Source: an uncultured Verrucomicrobiales bacterium (lineage in GTDB: Bacteria > Verrucomicrobiota > Verrucomicrobiia > Verrucomicrobiales > DEV007). From it: DNA of 64,000 nucleotides. The position numbers and the translations under genes are program-made. The stretch covers positions 1-64,000 of the forward strand of contig CALAHF010000105.1 in assembly GCA_937891465.1 (NCBI GenBank), in the 5' to 3' direction. Each line of letters begins with the position of its first letter. Positions within the stretch are counted from its first letter, which is position 1. This document shows, one piece after another, positions 9,401-17,410 of the stretch. Under the pieces are notes generated by a model. That model searched no databases and had not been told where the DNA came from. It worked only from the letters and a program-made list of their open reading frames with translations.

Positions 9401-9604
9401 CTTGATATGCGCGCAGGCTATCCAAATCGGATCCGGTTTCGTCCAGTTTCGCACCATCATCGCCGCGTAAAACGACTGCCCTGACTCCGCTACTTGATAG
9501 AATTCGGCCTTCTTTTTCTTAAACCGTGAACAAAACTTTACCGCCCGCTTTTCTAAAATCTCGAAGAGCGGTTCGGCCGTTTCGGGAACTTGCGAAGGAG
9601 GCAT
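6401..9604 (-). CDS. mfd: Transcription-repair coupling factor Mfd
   Basis: Removes stalled RNA polymerase from DNA lesions and recruits UvrA. At 1067 residues it is slightly shorter than the E. coli protein (1148). In order: a UvrB-homology module, the polymerase-interacting CarD-like domain (FNYGDLVVHSDYGIGKFRG), a DEAD-type helicase (Walker A GDVGFGKTE, Walker B VVIDEEQRFG, motif III TLSATPIPRTLYLS), a RecG-like second lobe (RADRFGLADLYQLRGRVGR) and the C-terminal TRCF domain. The start at 9604 is 55 bases from the end of the upstream hydrolase gene. Confidence 0.98.
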   Translation of the reverse strand: MPPSQVPETAEPLFEILEKRAVKFCSRFKKKKAEFYQVAESGQSFYAAMMVRNWTKPDPIWIACAHIKVQENIINELPLWGVENAMMLPEYEWAGFDEALPDPESAAERLAVLKEVHERRTTKLDQPLVIVICGASFEEDAPAPNTLTDHTALFKVGEELNSERFVGQLEGAGYESSAQVFRRGQYAVRGGIIDVFAYQGRDPVRIELFGDEIDSIRVFDVDSQTSVEKVDSTEVLLSEANLEQTATLADYVGKNDLIINIDAEVDDAHVHISAEFADDETDATPCYANPVGTFEAGDFVLQEQKRADFASQLAEWRRDKWTVAMSFNSIGEKERFSELVFADAFEDGFLKTMFGSLARGFTIPEAKIAVLSDAEIFGRYQNHRSRRRYKLAQKRVSNQQQASLREFNYGDLVVHSDYGIGKFRGIKERENDTRNGIKNEEVMEIEYAEFARLYVPLDQAHLVSRYVGSGKNAPKLSRLGDQRWAKTREKTEKSILEYAERLLQIQAERETQTGFAHPPDNKWQWEFENAFIYKETPDQLRAIEATKEDMEQPGCMDRLVCGDVGFGKTEVAIRAAFKAMMSGKQVAMLAPTTVLADQHYHNFRERMSDFPVKIELLSRYRSPGEQRKTVEGLANGTVDMVIGTHRLISKDVRYKDLGLVVIDEEQRFGVSHKERFKEIFRFVDVLTLSATPIPRTLYLSLMGVKEMSTIDTPPANRRAVATSICPYDEKVIRSAVEKELAREGQVFFLHNRVKTIRGMKTRIQKLVPDARVEIGHGQMGNDELEDVMKRFINHECDVLVCTTIIESGVDIPNANTIIIDRADRFGLADLYQLRGRVGRADRRAYSYLMLPKDMLTGGDAQKRINAIKQYSSLGAGFKIAMRDLEIRGAGNLLGTQQSGHIAAIGFDLYCQLLKQSVSKLKGEPSADRCDMPVHIDFLCTNETHYQRAPGDSLPGYIPADYMPEARLRITAYRELAEVSRLKELDELRQNWRDRFGRPPVPTENLLSCTELKVRAALNGFGALEINDRKLMLTKKGNYLQINGKFPRLDGDTPEEWLEDALELVKSI

Positions 9605-9659
9605 CGGGCGTAGATGCGAAGGTTCCTTCTACTTCGCTGGAAAATCAAACGGCGACTCT

Positions 9660-10292
9660 TCAGCGGAGAAACGGATTTGTGTCCCGCTCCACCGCAACCG
9701 TTGTCGCGGAACCGTGACCGGGGAAAACCATCGTCTCGTCGGGAAGGGTTAGGATTTTTTCACGAATTCCCCGCACCAACAAATCGCCATCTCCGTGCGG
9801 AAAATCAGACCGCCCCAGCCCACCTTCAAACAAGACATCACCTCCAAAAAGTACCGACGACCCCTTCGGCTGAAAACAAAGAGAATCCGGAGAATGCCCC
9901 GGAACGTGAAGGATAGTGAACTTCTGCCCTTTAATCGGCGTGACCGATGTTTCTCCTTCGAGGAAATGGTCGACCTGAAACTCTTTGATATCGAGAGCCA
10001 TCCCATAGGCTGCTTCAACGACCGACTTCAGCGTCAAATCGTCATCCGGCTGAGAATGGCTGTATATCGGCATGTCAAAAGCCGCCTTCATCTCTGCTGC
10101 CCCCTGAATATGATCGTAATGCACGTGAGTCAGCAGCAGCGCGGCTACGTTCAGCGTCCGGTCCTGAAGCCACTTCGCGATGCCCTCCGGCGCATCAATC
10201 ACGATTACCTGCCCGTTTTCCAAACGGAGCAGGTACCCGTTCGTGAAAACACTTCCACCTGTATATATATCGATTTCAAGATTCTGACTCAT
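9660..10292 (-). CDS. Metallo-beta-lactamase-fold hydrolase, glyoxalase II-like
   Basis: A probable cytoplasmic thioester or related hydrolase with two metal ions. It carries THVHYDHIQGAAE (the HxHxDH motif), HVPGHSPDS (His), GGDVLFEGGLGRSDF (bridging Asp) and VFPGHGSATT (final His). With the ATG at 10292 (MSQNLEIDIYTGG) it is 210 residues, normal for the short GloB-like family. The frame is open to 10493, but the added residues resemble no family member and would overlap the divergent zinc-ribbon gene. The substrate cannot be inferred. Confidence 0.88.
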   Translation of the reverse strand: MSQNLEIDIYTGGSVFTNGYLLRLENGQVIVIDAPEGIAKWLQDRTLNVAALLLTHVHYDHIQGAAEMKAAFDMPIYSHSQPDDDLTLKSVVEAAYGMALDIKEFQVDHFLEGETSVTPIKGQKFTILHVPGHSPDSLCFQPKGSSVLFGGDVLFEGGLGRSDFPHGDGDLLVRGIREKILTLPDETMVFPGHGSATTVAVERDTNPFLR

Positions 10293-10349
10293 CACTGATT
10301 TGCTTTTGCGGCTTCTTTCGCGACACTTGTTCAAACTGTCCAATTTTTT

Positions 10350-10733
10350 ATGAGCTTTAAATTCGCCTGTCCGAACTGCAACGAATCGATCCCGGCCGAC
10401 CCGACCCTCGCCGGTGAATCGACAAACTGTCCCAAGTGCGACTGGATTATCCGGATCCCGAAAATGGATGTCCTGAATGAAAGTCGCGAGCAAATCAAGT
10501 TTCTTTGCCCGTCATGCGATCGCAAACTTTCAGCGACCGTAGAACAATTTGGGACAGAAATGCCCTGCCCCTACACCGATTGCAAAAATCCGATTCTCGT
10601 TCCCCGCCCCGAATGGAGCGCTGTTCCGACCAGCATCACCACGAAAGGCGAAGTCCGTCCGTCGTCGTTGATTTCTGCGGCAGAGGAATTGACCCGCAGA
10701 TCCGCAGACACGAGAGCCATTCCCCCACGCTGA
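10350..10733 (+). CDS. Small double zinc-ribbon protein
   Basis: A 127-residue protein with two ribbons: CPNCNESIP with CPKCDWII (residues ~7-30), and CPSCDRKLSA with CPYTDCKNPI (residues ~52-80). The rest is low complexity. It is divergent from the metallo-hydrolase gene (57 bp apart) and followed after 7 bases by a DUF1444 gene, so the two plus-strand genes are probably co-transcribed. Zinc-ribbon proteins like this often mediate protein or nucleic acid contacts. No specific role can be assigned. Confidence 0.75.
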   Translation: MSFKFACPNCNESIPADPTLAGESTNCPKCDWIIRIPKMDVLNESREQIKFLCPSCDRKLSATVEQFGTEMPCPYTDCKNPILVPRPEWSAVPTSITTKGEVRPSSLISAAEELTRRSADTRAIPPR

Positions 10734-10740
10734 TTTTTTT

Positions 10741-11577
10741 ATGGCGGGTGATGTTTCAAATCAGGAGCCGGAGTTGCTTTCTCCAGCGAGTTTTACGGAA
10801 CTATTCGTTGCGTGTTTGCGTCAGATCCGTCCCGAATTAAAAATCGAAGTCATCGAAGACCTCGAACTCAAATTTTCCAAACCGGGAGACGATCGAAAAC
10901 CGCATCAGGCCTTCCTCGACAACGCCTTTACCGTTTATCAGAAAGATCCCGAAGCGCGCGATGAAATCATCGATCAATTCATTGCCGGACAGTTGGAGAC
11001 GCTCGATAAAAGCGCCACGGACGATATCAATCCGAAGCGGATCATCCCCGTCATCAAAGACCGGCAGTGGCTTGAAGACATTTCGATTTCTCTAAAAACG
11101 AACGCCGAATTTCCGATCCCACTCCACGACGAATACAATTCGGAGCTGCAAGTGATCTATGCCGAGGACAGTGAGCACAACATCCGTTATTTGAACGGCG
11201 ATAACCTCGATCAACTTCCCTGCGAGCGGAATGAATTGCTCGCGTATTCCACCGAAAACCTCAAAGATCTCCTCGGCAACGGCATCGAAGTCATGGGCGG
11301 AGACGGCATTTTCATGGTCACCGCCGGCGGAAATTACGAAACCAGCCTGTTGTTGATCTATGACTTATGGACTGCCAATGGCCCAATGGAAGTCAAAGGT
11401 CAGCACGTCGTTGCTATTCCAACCCGCGATCTGCTACTTGTCAGCGGCACTGACGATCTCGAAGGAATCGCCCGTATTCGTGAAATCGCCGGCGAAATGA
11501 TTCAGGAAAACGCTTACACCCTCACGCCCGTTTTATTCGCATGGAACGACGGACGTTTCGAAGTATTCGAAGGCTGA
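10741..11577 (+). CDS. DUF1444 (YtpQ-like) protein
   Basis: A 278-residue soluble protein resembling the DUF1444 family. Typical elements are the N-terminal helix with LEIEV-type sequence (LKIEVIEDLELKF), the central RIIPVIKDRQWLEDI, and GPMEVKGQHVVAIPTRDLLL near the C-terminus. Family function is unknown. No signal peptide or membrane segment was seen. It starts 7 bases after the zinc-ribbon gene and ends just before a perfect-looking palindromic repeat (R3), which may act as its terminator. Confidence 0.82.
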   Translation: MAGDVSNQEPELLSPASFTELFVACLRQIRPELKIEVIEDLELKFSKPGDDRKPHQAFLDNAFTVYQKDPEARDEIIDQFIAGQLETLDKSATDDINPKRIIPVIKDRQWLEDISISLKTNAEFPIPLHDEYNSELQVIYAEDSEHNIRYLNGDNLDQLPCERNELLAYSTENLKDLLGNGIEVMGGDGIFMVTAGGNYETSLLLIYDLWTANGPMEVKGQHVVAIPTRDLLLVSGTDDLEGIARIREIAGEMIQENAYTLTPVLFAWNDGRFEVFEG

Positions 11578-11581
11578 AAAT

Positions 11582-11632
11582 TTCACGATCGAATAGGGTC
11601 TGTTCAACGTACGCACCCTATTGGATCGTGAA
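11582..11632. repeat. Palindromic repeat R3, head-to-head
   Basis: The arms ttcacgatcgaatagggt and accctattggatcgtgaa are near-perfect inverse copies around a 15-base centre. It lies between two convergent genes (ends 11577 and 11647), so it could serve as a bidirectional terminator, but it has no long T-tract. Confidence 0.85.
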
Positions 11633-11646
11633 AGTGGGAATCTCAC

Positions 11647-12084
11647 TCAGCGGCAGCGACTTCCGCCGTAGCTTCGGGAATAACGAAGTGAAGGGGAACT
11701 GCGGAACGAAAGATAACGGGGCGATGACTGCGACGAATACAATCGAGGAGAATAGTACCGCGATGAAGAATAATAACTTGGTGAACTCTGGCGCAACGAG
11801 AAAGACGTCCGTGGGCTCACGGTGATGATTGTGCTGCGAGACGATTGCACGACTCGATTTGAACCGCAGTTGCTATGATAAACCGGAACCCAACCGTAAA
11901 CCGCTGCGCGATTCACATAACGAACGGATCGGTAGGTAGCGCAAACGGGCTTACGGCAGTGCTGGCAAGAATGAAGCACGCGAGTCTGATAGAGCGGGCC
12001 GCCGGCTTTGGCGACGGAAGGAACCAGCGTCATGCCGAAAACGGCCATCAGCGTTGTCAGAGGAAAAAGGAGCAGTCGATTCAT
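11647..12084 (-). CDS. Exported Ser/Tyr/Arg-rich protein of unknown function
   Basis: A 145-residue protein with a signal peptide (LLLFPLTTLMAVFGMTLVPS, cleavage likely after VAKA). A Cys-containing segment follows (HSCQHCRKPVCATYRSVRY, four Cys and one His, possibly a metal site), then a low-complexity tail rich in SSR, YYS and SPR repeats. I do not recognise a family. The unusual composition raises the question whether it is a gene, but the signal peptide, the single long frame and its position in an otherwise empty interval support it. Confidence 0.55.
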   Translation of the reverse strand: MNRLLLFPLTTLMAVFGMTLVPSVAKAGGPLYQTRVLHSCQHCRKPVCATYRSVRYVNRAAVYGWVPVYHSNCGSNRVVQSSRSTIITVSPRTSFSLRQSSPSYYSSSRYYSPRLYSSQSSPRYLSFRSSPSLRYSRSYGGSRCR

Positions 12085-12278
12085 GTTTCGGAGGTGGGAT
12101 TGGGGTTACAAAGAACGGTTCCACAGATAAAGACGCACGGTGATGCCGCTTTATTCACATTTATTTGGAGATTTTCCGTTATTTCGTACTTTTTTGAAAA
12201 TTACGGATAACTGAACAGAATTCAGTTTCCGCCAGTGCTACCTGCTGCTACTATAGCCAGTATCAATTTCCCCATGCC

Positions 12279-13760
12279 ATGAACAAAACCCAGGCGCTCA
12301 TTTTCTTTGGAGTCATCATTGCCGGACTCGGCATTTCACTTTTCACGCTTAATCAGTGTGGAAAACAAGTCGAGGTGGTCGGGATTCCATCGGTAGATCC
12401 AGCGGTCAACCAAACCACACCGGAGACTCCCGGAACTGGGACCAAACCGATCACGCCTAGGGATCCAGCGGTGACTCCTGAAATTCCGGGCAACAAACCA
12501 GCAGTTACCCCAGTCAAAATTCCCGCCTCATTTGCTTCTGCCGATGCTTTGCTCTCGGCCATGTCAGAATCAGTGAAAAACCGCGATGCGGATACGTTTT
12601 TAAAAATCGCCGGCCCGGATGCAGCCACCCCACTGGTTCAGGCTCAAGTATCCAAGCTGATTAAGGACACCAATTTTGAAATCGATGACCAGCAGCCGAG
12701 TACTCAGATTGCAAAAGTGGCCGGTTCATTCTCACGATGGGCAATTCGCCTGAAACCGGTCAAAGGCGTGACACTTCCAGAAGGCGCTCCAAAAATCGCC
12801 GAAATTTACACGGACGTGATTGAGAAGAAGGGCGCGGGTTGGGATGTTTCTAAAATTGCACTTCCACTCGAAATCACTGCATTTTTGGGCACCACGCCGA
12901 TTGCAAAAGTGAACATGCCAGCTGTAGACCCTGCTACGCCGACAACTCCAGGAACACCTGCAACTCCGGCCAATAAAGGAAACTCAGCCAAACCAAATCT
13001 CCCAGCCGCTGCGGGCATCGATGCACCGGATGCCCTGACCGTTGCGCACGCGTTTTCAAAAGCAGTGGTGGATAAGAATTTCAAACTCGCCCGTGACATG
13101 ACGGACACGGAAACAATTTCCGACGAACGGGTTGCCGCGCTGATGATCGCGATCGAAGAAGGAAAATTCGGACTTCGCAAGCAAGAGCCTCTGGTTGTCA
13201 CGTTAAACCGCGAAAGCATTGTTTGGGTGCTGACACGAATTGAAAGCGGCAGCGCTGATGGAAATTCTGAGTTTGCTCTCGAAATGGCAAAGACCGGCGA
13301 CGATTGGAAAATCAACGGCCTCGCTTTTAACGCACTGCTCACGGCTTTGGCGGATCGCGCTGGCGCAGGCGGAACAGCTTACGCGCCAATGGTTAAAAAT
13401 CCGCAAGGTGGTGAATCGCTTGTGGTTTATTTTGACTTTGACAAGGATGGCGTGACGTCGCGGGCGAACAAGCAGCTTGGGATTATCGCTTCGATTTTGA
13501 AATCTGATGCTTCTCGCAAAATTCGCATCAACGGCCATGCCGATGCGCTGGGAACGGACCAATACAACGAAACTCTAAGCGACGGTCGTTCAGCTGCGAT
13601 TCGCAAGGCGCTGGTCGCAGCTGGCGTCAATAACAAGCAGATCATCACCGAAGCATTCGGAGAAACCCGACCGCAGCGGCCGAACTTCAAAAACGACGGA
13701 ACGGATGACCCCAGTGGTCGTTCACAAAACCGTCGTGCTGAGGTCTACCTCGATTTCTGA
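12279..13760 (+). CDS. OmpA-family peptidoglycan-associated protein with N-terminal membrane anchor
   Basis: A 493-residue protein with an N-terminal membrane segment (residues ~6-26) and a Pro/Thr-rich stretch (residues ~35-80). Two NTF2/lumazine-like repeats of unknown function follow (~80-210 and ~245-365), linked by a second Pro/Thr segment. The C-terminal OmpA domain (~375-493) has VVYFDFDKDGVT, RKIRINGHADALGTDQYNE, LSDGRSAAIRKALV and SQNRRAEVYL, the pattern that binds peptidoglycan. No beta-barrel is present. It probably spans from the inner membrane to the cell wall. A 194-bp intergenic region separates it from the divergent upstream gene. Confidence 0.88.
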   Translation: MNKTQALIFFGVIIAGLGISLFTLNQCGKQVEVVGIPSVDPAVNQTTPETPGTGTKPITPRDPAVTPEIPGNKPAVTPVKIPASFASADALLSAMSESVKNRDADTFLKIAGPDAATPLVQAQVSKLIKDTNFEIDDQQPSTQIAKVAGSFSRWAIRLKPVKGVTLPEGAPKIAEIYTDVIEKKGAGWDVSKIALPLEITAFLGTTPIAKVNMPAVDPATPTTPGTPATPANKGNSAKPNLPAAAGIDAPDALTVAHAFSKAVVDKNFKLARDMTDTETISDERVAALMIAIEEGKFGLRKQEPLVVTLNRESIVWVLTRIESGSADGNSEFALEMAKTGDDWKINGLAFNALLTALADRAGAGGTAYAPMVKNPQGGESLVVYFDFDKDGVTSRANKQLGIIASILKSDASRKIRINGHADALGTDQYNETLSDGRSAAIRKALVAAGVNNKQIITEAFGETRPQRPNFKNDGTDDPSGRSQNRRAEVYLDF

Positions 13761-13835
13761 TTCCGCCGCAAGCGATTACAAAAAGTCGTTTCGGTTATAA
13801 AGGTCGGTCATCGAATACGCCTCGATGAAGGGAGT

Positions 13836-14237
13836 ATGAAGAATTCGACAACGGATCTCCCCTTCCTGGTCGTCAACGACGATCCGACTATTCAGCGTTT
13901 GTTTCGCAAAAAGTTGGAGCGTTATGGCGCGGAATCGGTTCGGGCGTGGACCGGAGGCAAAGCGATTTACAAAGCTAAAAGCCACGACTTCTCGGCAACC
14001 TTTCTTGATCTCGTTTTGCCTGACATGGACGGGATAGAGCTCTACGAAAAATTGCTCGAAACAGAATCTCATTACAAGTTGCCCGTGGTTTTCATCGCCG
14101 ATACCGGAAGCCGTGATGAATTGGCAGTGTTCAATCGGCTTGAGACTGAAAAAGCGGTTTCCGTGATTTCCCGATCGGCTCTAAGCAGCGGATCGGACCG
14201 GATCATTCCGGAGTTGATGCTGGCTTCAAAAAATTGA
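13836..14237 (+). CDS. Single-domain response regulator, partly degenerate
   Basis: A 133-residue receiver domain without an output domain. It keeps the acidic pocket (VVNDDPTIQRLF) and the phosphorylation Asp within TFLDLVLPDMDGIELYE. Near the end the conserved Lys-Pro is not evident (VISRSALSSGSD), so phosphorylation-driven switching may be altered. It has no kinase neighbour; the only histidine kinase in the window is 7.6 kb away. It ends one base before the convergent AEC transporter gene. The partner is unknown. Confidence 0.8.
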   Translation: MKNSTTDLPFLVVNDDPTIQRLFRKKLERYGAESVRAWTGGKAIYKAKSHDFSATFLDLVLPDMDGIELYEKLLETESHYKLPVVFIADTGSRDELAVFNRLETEKAVSVISRSALSSGSDRIIPELMLASKN

Positions 14238-14238
14238 A

Positions 14239-15198
14239 TCAACCTTCGACTCCAATCCATTTCATTCCCAGCGCAATGATGAGTGGCGCGGTTCCGATTG
14301 AAACGATAGAAGTCGCCAGCACGACCTGAATCGCCGTTGCCGGATGACCACCGTAGAGCCGCACCACAACAATCGGAAAAATCGCGGCCGGCATCGCTGC
14401 TTGAACGACCATCACTCGTTTCAATTCTTCCGGCATGGGCAGATAGATCGCAATCGCCATAATGATCGCGGCCATGATTCCAAGCCGCACAATGCAGCTG
14501 ACGATGACTGTTTTGAACGTATCTGCCCGACGAAAAGCGGCTGCTTCAAAAAATCGGGACATCGTTGCGCCAATCATAAAAATCGCCATGGGGATGGCAC
14601 ACACGCCCATCATTCCAAAAAACGTCTGTGCAATTTTTGGGATGAATTCGTGAAGCCCCGTGAAATTCAAAATCAGCGCCACGACGGTTGCGATGAACGG
14701 GCCATTCAAAACGGCCTTGAGATTGGCTTTTCCAGCCAAAATCGAAACTCCGATCGTCCAAACCGCCAATTCGACACCGAGTCCGTGCACCAAAATGAGC
14801 CCCTGTGGCCCCGAGTCATTGGGGAACAGCTCGGCCATGATTGGCAGCGGAAGGTAACCATAATTCTGAATTCCCGTTGCCAAGGTAAACGTGCGCGCCC
14901 CTTCTCCTCGCTTCATTCGGGCCAATCGACCGATCAAAAATGCCATCGTAAAGCCGATCACAATGACAACAAATCCCGTTCCCATCGCCCAGCTCGCCGA
15001 AAGTGCCGTCGCCAGCGCAGGATTTCCCGGAACGACACTGAGGATGAAACAAGGAATCAGAACATTCAGCCCGAGTTTCATCACCCCGGTTTCAACCGCT
15101 TCGCCACCGATCCAATCGCGCCGCTGCATGAAAAATCCGGCCCCGACGACGAGAAACACCGGAATAATGGCGATGAGGATGGTGGAATAGGAAAGCAT
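14239..15198 (-). CDS. AEC-family (auxin efflux carrier-like) membrane transporter
   Basis: About 319 residues with ten predicted membrane segments, starting at 15198 (MLSYSTILIAIIPVFLVVGA). An upstream ATG at 15231 would add 11 polar residues. Family pattern: LGLNVLIPCFILSVV in helix 2, GIQNYGYLPLPIMAELF in the central crossover, and VVQAAMPAAIFPIVVVRLYGG near the C-terminus. Members export organic acids or malonate-like substrates. The substrate cannot be told here. It is convergent with the response regulator, and smpB lies 50 bases upstream. Confidence 0.9.
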   Translation of the reverse strand: MLSYSTILIAIIPVFLVVGAGFFMQRRDWIGGEAVETGVMKLGLNVLIPCFILSVVPGNPALATALSASWAMGTGFVVIVIGFTMAFLIGRLARMKRGEGARTFTLATGIQNYGYLPLPIMAELFPNDSGPQGLILVHGLGVELAVWTIGVSILAGKANLKAVLNGPFIATVVALILNFTGLHEFIPKIAQTFFGMMGVCAIPMAIFMIGATMSRFFEAAAFRRADTFKTVIVSCIVRLGIMAAIIMAIAIYLPMPEELKRVMVVQAAMPAAIFPIVVVRLYGGHPATAIQVVLATSIVSIGTAPLIIALGMKWIGVEG

Positions 15199-15248
15199 TG
15201 CGTTTCTTGGGTGTAAAACCAACACCATCATGCGTTTTCAATACACAC

Positions 15249-15734
15249 CTACTTCCGGTTAAACCTCGCCATTTCGCGGTCAGCCTCACGGGATTGCACC
15301 CGTTTCTTGATGTCTTCACGCTGATCGACGTGAGACTTTCCTTTACCCACACCGAGCTCAACTTTGATGTAGCGGTCTTTCCAATAGAATCGTAACGCGA
15401 CGATCGTGGCGCCTTTTTGATCGGTTAAAACAGCCAACTTTTCGATCTCACGCTTGTGGAGTAAAAGTCGCCGAATGCGGCGAGGAAGATGAATTTCATG
15501 ACTCGCTGCTTCGTAAGGGCGGATGTCGCAATTGTGAAGCCAGGCTTGCCCTTTCTCGATCCGGCAGAAGGAATCGCCCAGATTGATATTGCCGCTCCGG
15601 ATGGATTTCACCTCCGTGCCAACCAACGCAATGCCCGCTTCATACGTCTCCGTGATGTGGTAATCCCGTCGCGCTTTTTTGTTCGACGCGATGAGTTCTC
15701 CCAGATCCTTTTTGCCTTTTCCCTTTTTACTCAT
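15249..15734 (-). CDS. smpB: SsrA-binding protein SmpB
   Basis: Binds tmRNA for ribosome rescue. At 161 residues it has normal length and the family motifs: ARRDYHITETYEAGIALVGTE, then SIRSGNINLGDSFC, then PYEAASHEIHLPRRIRRLLL, and the basic C-terminal tail KKRVQSREADREMARFNRK, which enters the ribosomal path. Its ATG overlaps the stop of the upstream membrane-anchored gene by 4 bases (ATGA), so the two are translationally coupled. No tmRNA gene was seen in the window. Confidence 0.97.
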   Translation of the reverse strand: MSKKGKGKKDLGELIASNKKARRDYHITETYEAGIALVGTEVKSIRSGNINLGDSFCRIEKGQAWLHNCDIRPYEAASHEIHLPRRIRRLLLHKREIEKLAVLTDQKGATIVALRFYWKDRYIKVELGVGKGKSHVDQREDIKKRVQSREADREMARFNRK

Positions 15735-16258
15735 CGTTTTTCCAAATCTACTGCAACGCGGTCGCCATCAATTTCCAGCCAGAGCGGTTCTTTGATGCCG
15801 TTGCGAACCCAGTATTTCAAATCAGCAGTCGCCTCGTCTTCGCTCTCCAAAACCGGCGGTGGATCAAACGGCAGAAAAAACCGCTCAATCTCATCTCCGC
15901 TTTCCGTAACCAAACGCACATTCGGCGACGTCAATTCGAGAGGTTTCCCGATATTTCCCGAAATCGTAAATTCAAGAAGGCTGTCGATGCAATCAGGCAC
16001 TGATTTCAGATTCACAATTTCAAATCGCGGCTCATTTTCTGCAACGGTGGGCGCTCTGGCTTCGGTTTTTGGGTCCTTAGAATTCGAAATTTTCGTCGAC
16101 GATGAATCCGAATTCACCCCGGACGATTGTTTCCCATCAACTGCAACAACGGGCGAATCGAGCTCGATGTTCTCTCCCGGAGATTGGAACACAAACCAAA
16201 CCGCACCGCCAATAATGAGGAAGAGTAGCCAAATTTCTATTCTCTTAAAAATCGCCAT
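15731..16258 (-). CDS. Membrane-anchored periplasmic protein of unknown function
   Basis: A 175-residue protein with one N-terminal membrane helix (IEIWLLFLIIGGAVWFVF), a Ser/Asp-rich linker (to ~residue 75) and a small beta-rich domain (FEIVNLKSVPDCIDSLLEFT to the end). I do not recognise a family. It is coupled to smpB by a 4-base overlap. A palindromic repeat (R4) lies ~100 bases upstream, between it and the divergent trpS. Confidence 0.7.
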   Translation of the reverse strand: MAIFKRIEIWLLFLIIGGAVWFVFQSPGENIELDSPVVAVDGKQSSGVNSDSSSTKISNSKDPKTEARAPTVAENEPRFEIVNLKSVPDCIDSLLEFTISGNIGKPLELTSPNVRLVTESGDEIERFFLPFDPPPVLESEDEATADLKYWVRNGIKEPLWLEIDGDRVAVDLEKR

Positions 16259-16353
16259 CGGAAACGTGAATCAATTGGCAAATCAACACGCTTTCGCCAT
16301 TGTTGACAAGCTCCCGTCTCGTCGGACATTTGCCGCCCGCAAAAACCATCCGA

Positions 16354-16400
16354 AACGAACCAATAGGGTCTGTTCATCGAACCAATCCTGTTGCTTCGTG
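16354..16400. repeat. Palindromic repeat R4, head-to-head
   Basis: The unit cgaaccaatagggtctgttc is followed by the opposing arm accaatcctgttgcttcgtg. On the minus strand it contains an ATG opening M-N-R-P-Y-W-F-V, the same peptide used as a real start at R5. It lies between two divergent genes, just ahead of trpS. Confidence 0.85.
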
Positions 16401-16423
16401 GGAACAATTTACGACACACTACC

Positions 16424-17389
16424 ATGCGCATTCTTTCAGGCATTCAACCGAGCGGCCGCCCTCATATCGGAAATTATTTCGGAATGATGGAGCCTGCCAT
16501 GCAGCTTCAAAACGAAGGCGACGCGTTCTTTTTTATCGCTGACTACCACTCGCTCACGTCCACCCATGATCCTGCCGTGCTGCGGCAAAATGTTCGTGAT
16601 CTCGCGATCGACTTTCTTGCTTGCGGCTTGGATCCTGAAAAAGCGACGTTCTGGCGTCAGTCGGATGTGCCGGAAGTTACGGAACTCACATGGATTCTCA
16701 GCTGCGTGACGCCGATGGGATTGTTGGAGCGCTGCGTTTCCTATAAAGACAAAATCGAGCAGGGAATTAAGCCTTCTCACGGTTTGTTTGCCTATCCGGT
16801 TTTGCAGGCGGCGGATATCTTAATCTTTGACTCGAATGTCGTTCCGGTCGGGAAAGATCAGAAGCAGCACCTCGAAGTGAGCCGCGACATCGCGATGAAA
16901 TTCAATGATCGCTACGGCGCAGATTTGTTGGTGGTTCCTGAGCCACGGATCCGCGAAACCACCGCAACGGTTCCGGGGCTTGATGGCCGTAAGATGAGCA
17001 AGAGCTACGACAACACGATCAATATTTTCGAAGAAACTAAAAAGAAGCTTCGCAAAAAAATCATGAAAGTGGTGACGGATTCCACGCCAGTCGAAGACCC
17101 AAAAAATCCCGACGACAGCTACATCTTACAGCTTTACCAACTGTTTGCCGACAAAGAAAAAGTCGCGGAAATGGAAGCCTCATTTCGGGCCGGCGGACAA
17201 GGCTACGGCTATTACAAACAGGAACTTTTTGAGACGATTTGGGAATTTTTCCTTCCGATGCGGGCTCGCCGCGAGAAACTGGAAAAGGACAGCGACTATG
17301 TTGATGGCGTTCTCGAAGAAGGTGCTAAAAAAGCCCGCGCAAAGGCACGCGAAGTGCTGGACCGAGTGCGCAACGCGGTCGGCATGTGA
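16424..17389 (+). CDS. trpS: Tryptophanyl-tRNA synthetase
   Basis: Charges tRNA-Trp. The ATG at 16424 (MRILSGIQPSGRPHIGNYFG) gives 321 residues and the usual N-terminus; a TTG at 16391 lies inside repeat R4 and is rejected. Class I signatures: HIGN (residues ~14-17) and KMSKS (~residue 191, in LDGRKMSKSYDN). Also present are LSCVTPMGLLERCVSYKDK and the C-terminal GYGYYKQELFE. An M16 peptidase gene follows after 21 bases in the same direction. Confidence 0.97.
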   Translation: MRILSGIQPSGRPHIGNYFGMMEPAMQLQNEGDAFFFIADYHSLTSTHDPAVLRQNVRDLAIDFLACGLDPEKATFWRQSDVPEVTELTWILSCVTPMGLLERCVSYKDKIEQGIKPSHGLFAYPVLQAADILIFDSNVVPVGKDQKQHLEVSRDIAMKFNDRYGADLLVVPEPRIRETTATVPGLDGRKMSKSYDNTINIFEETKKKLRKKIMKVVTDSTPVEDPKNPDDSYILQLYQLFADKEKVAEMEASFRAGGQGYGYYKQELFETIWEFFLPMRARREKLEKDSDYVDGVLEEGAKKARAKAREVLDRVRNAVGM

Positions 17390-17410
17390 TCCGATTCTCC
17401 CATAAAAACG

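Noticed and set aside
14344-15216. A 290-residue plus-strand open frame
   Set aside because: It is antisense to the AEC transporter gene and consists of His/Asn/Arg-rich sequence typical of an overlapping shadow. No start context or family match is seen.
16237-16443. Minus-strand frame starting M-P-E-R-M and containing MNRPYWFV
   Set aside because: It is intergenic sequence carrying repeat R4. The octapeptide comes from the repeat and there is no signal peptide or domain after it.
15489-16487. A 332-residue plus-strand open frame
   Set aside because: It runs antisense through smpB and its neighbour and into trpS, all of which are well supported.
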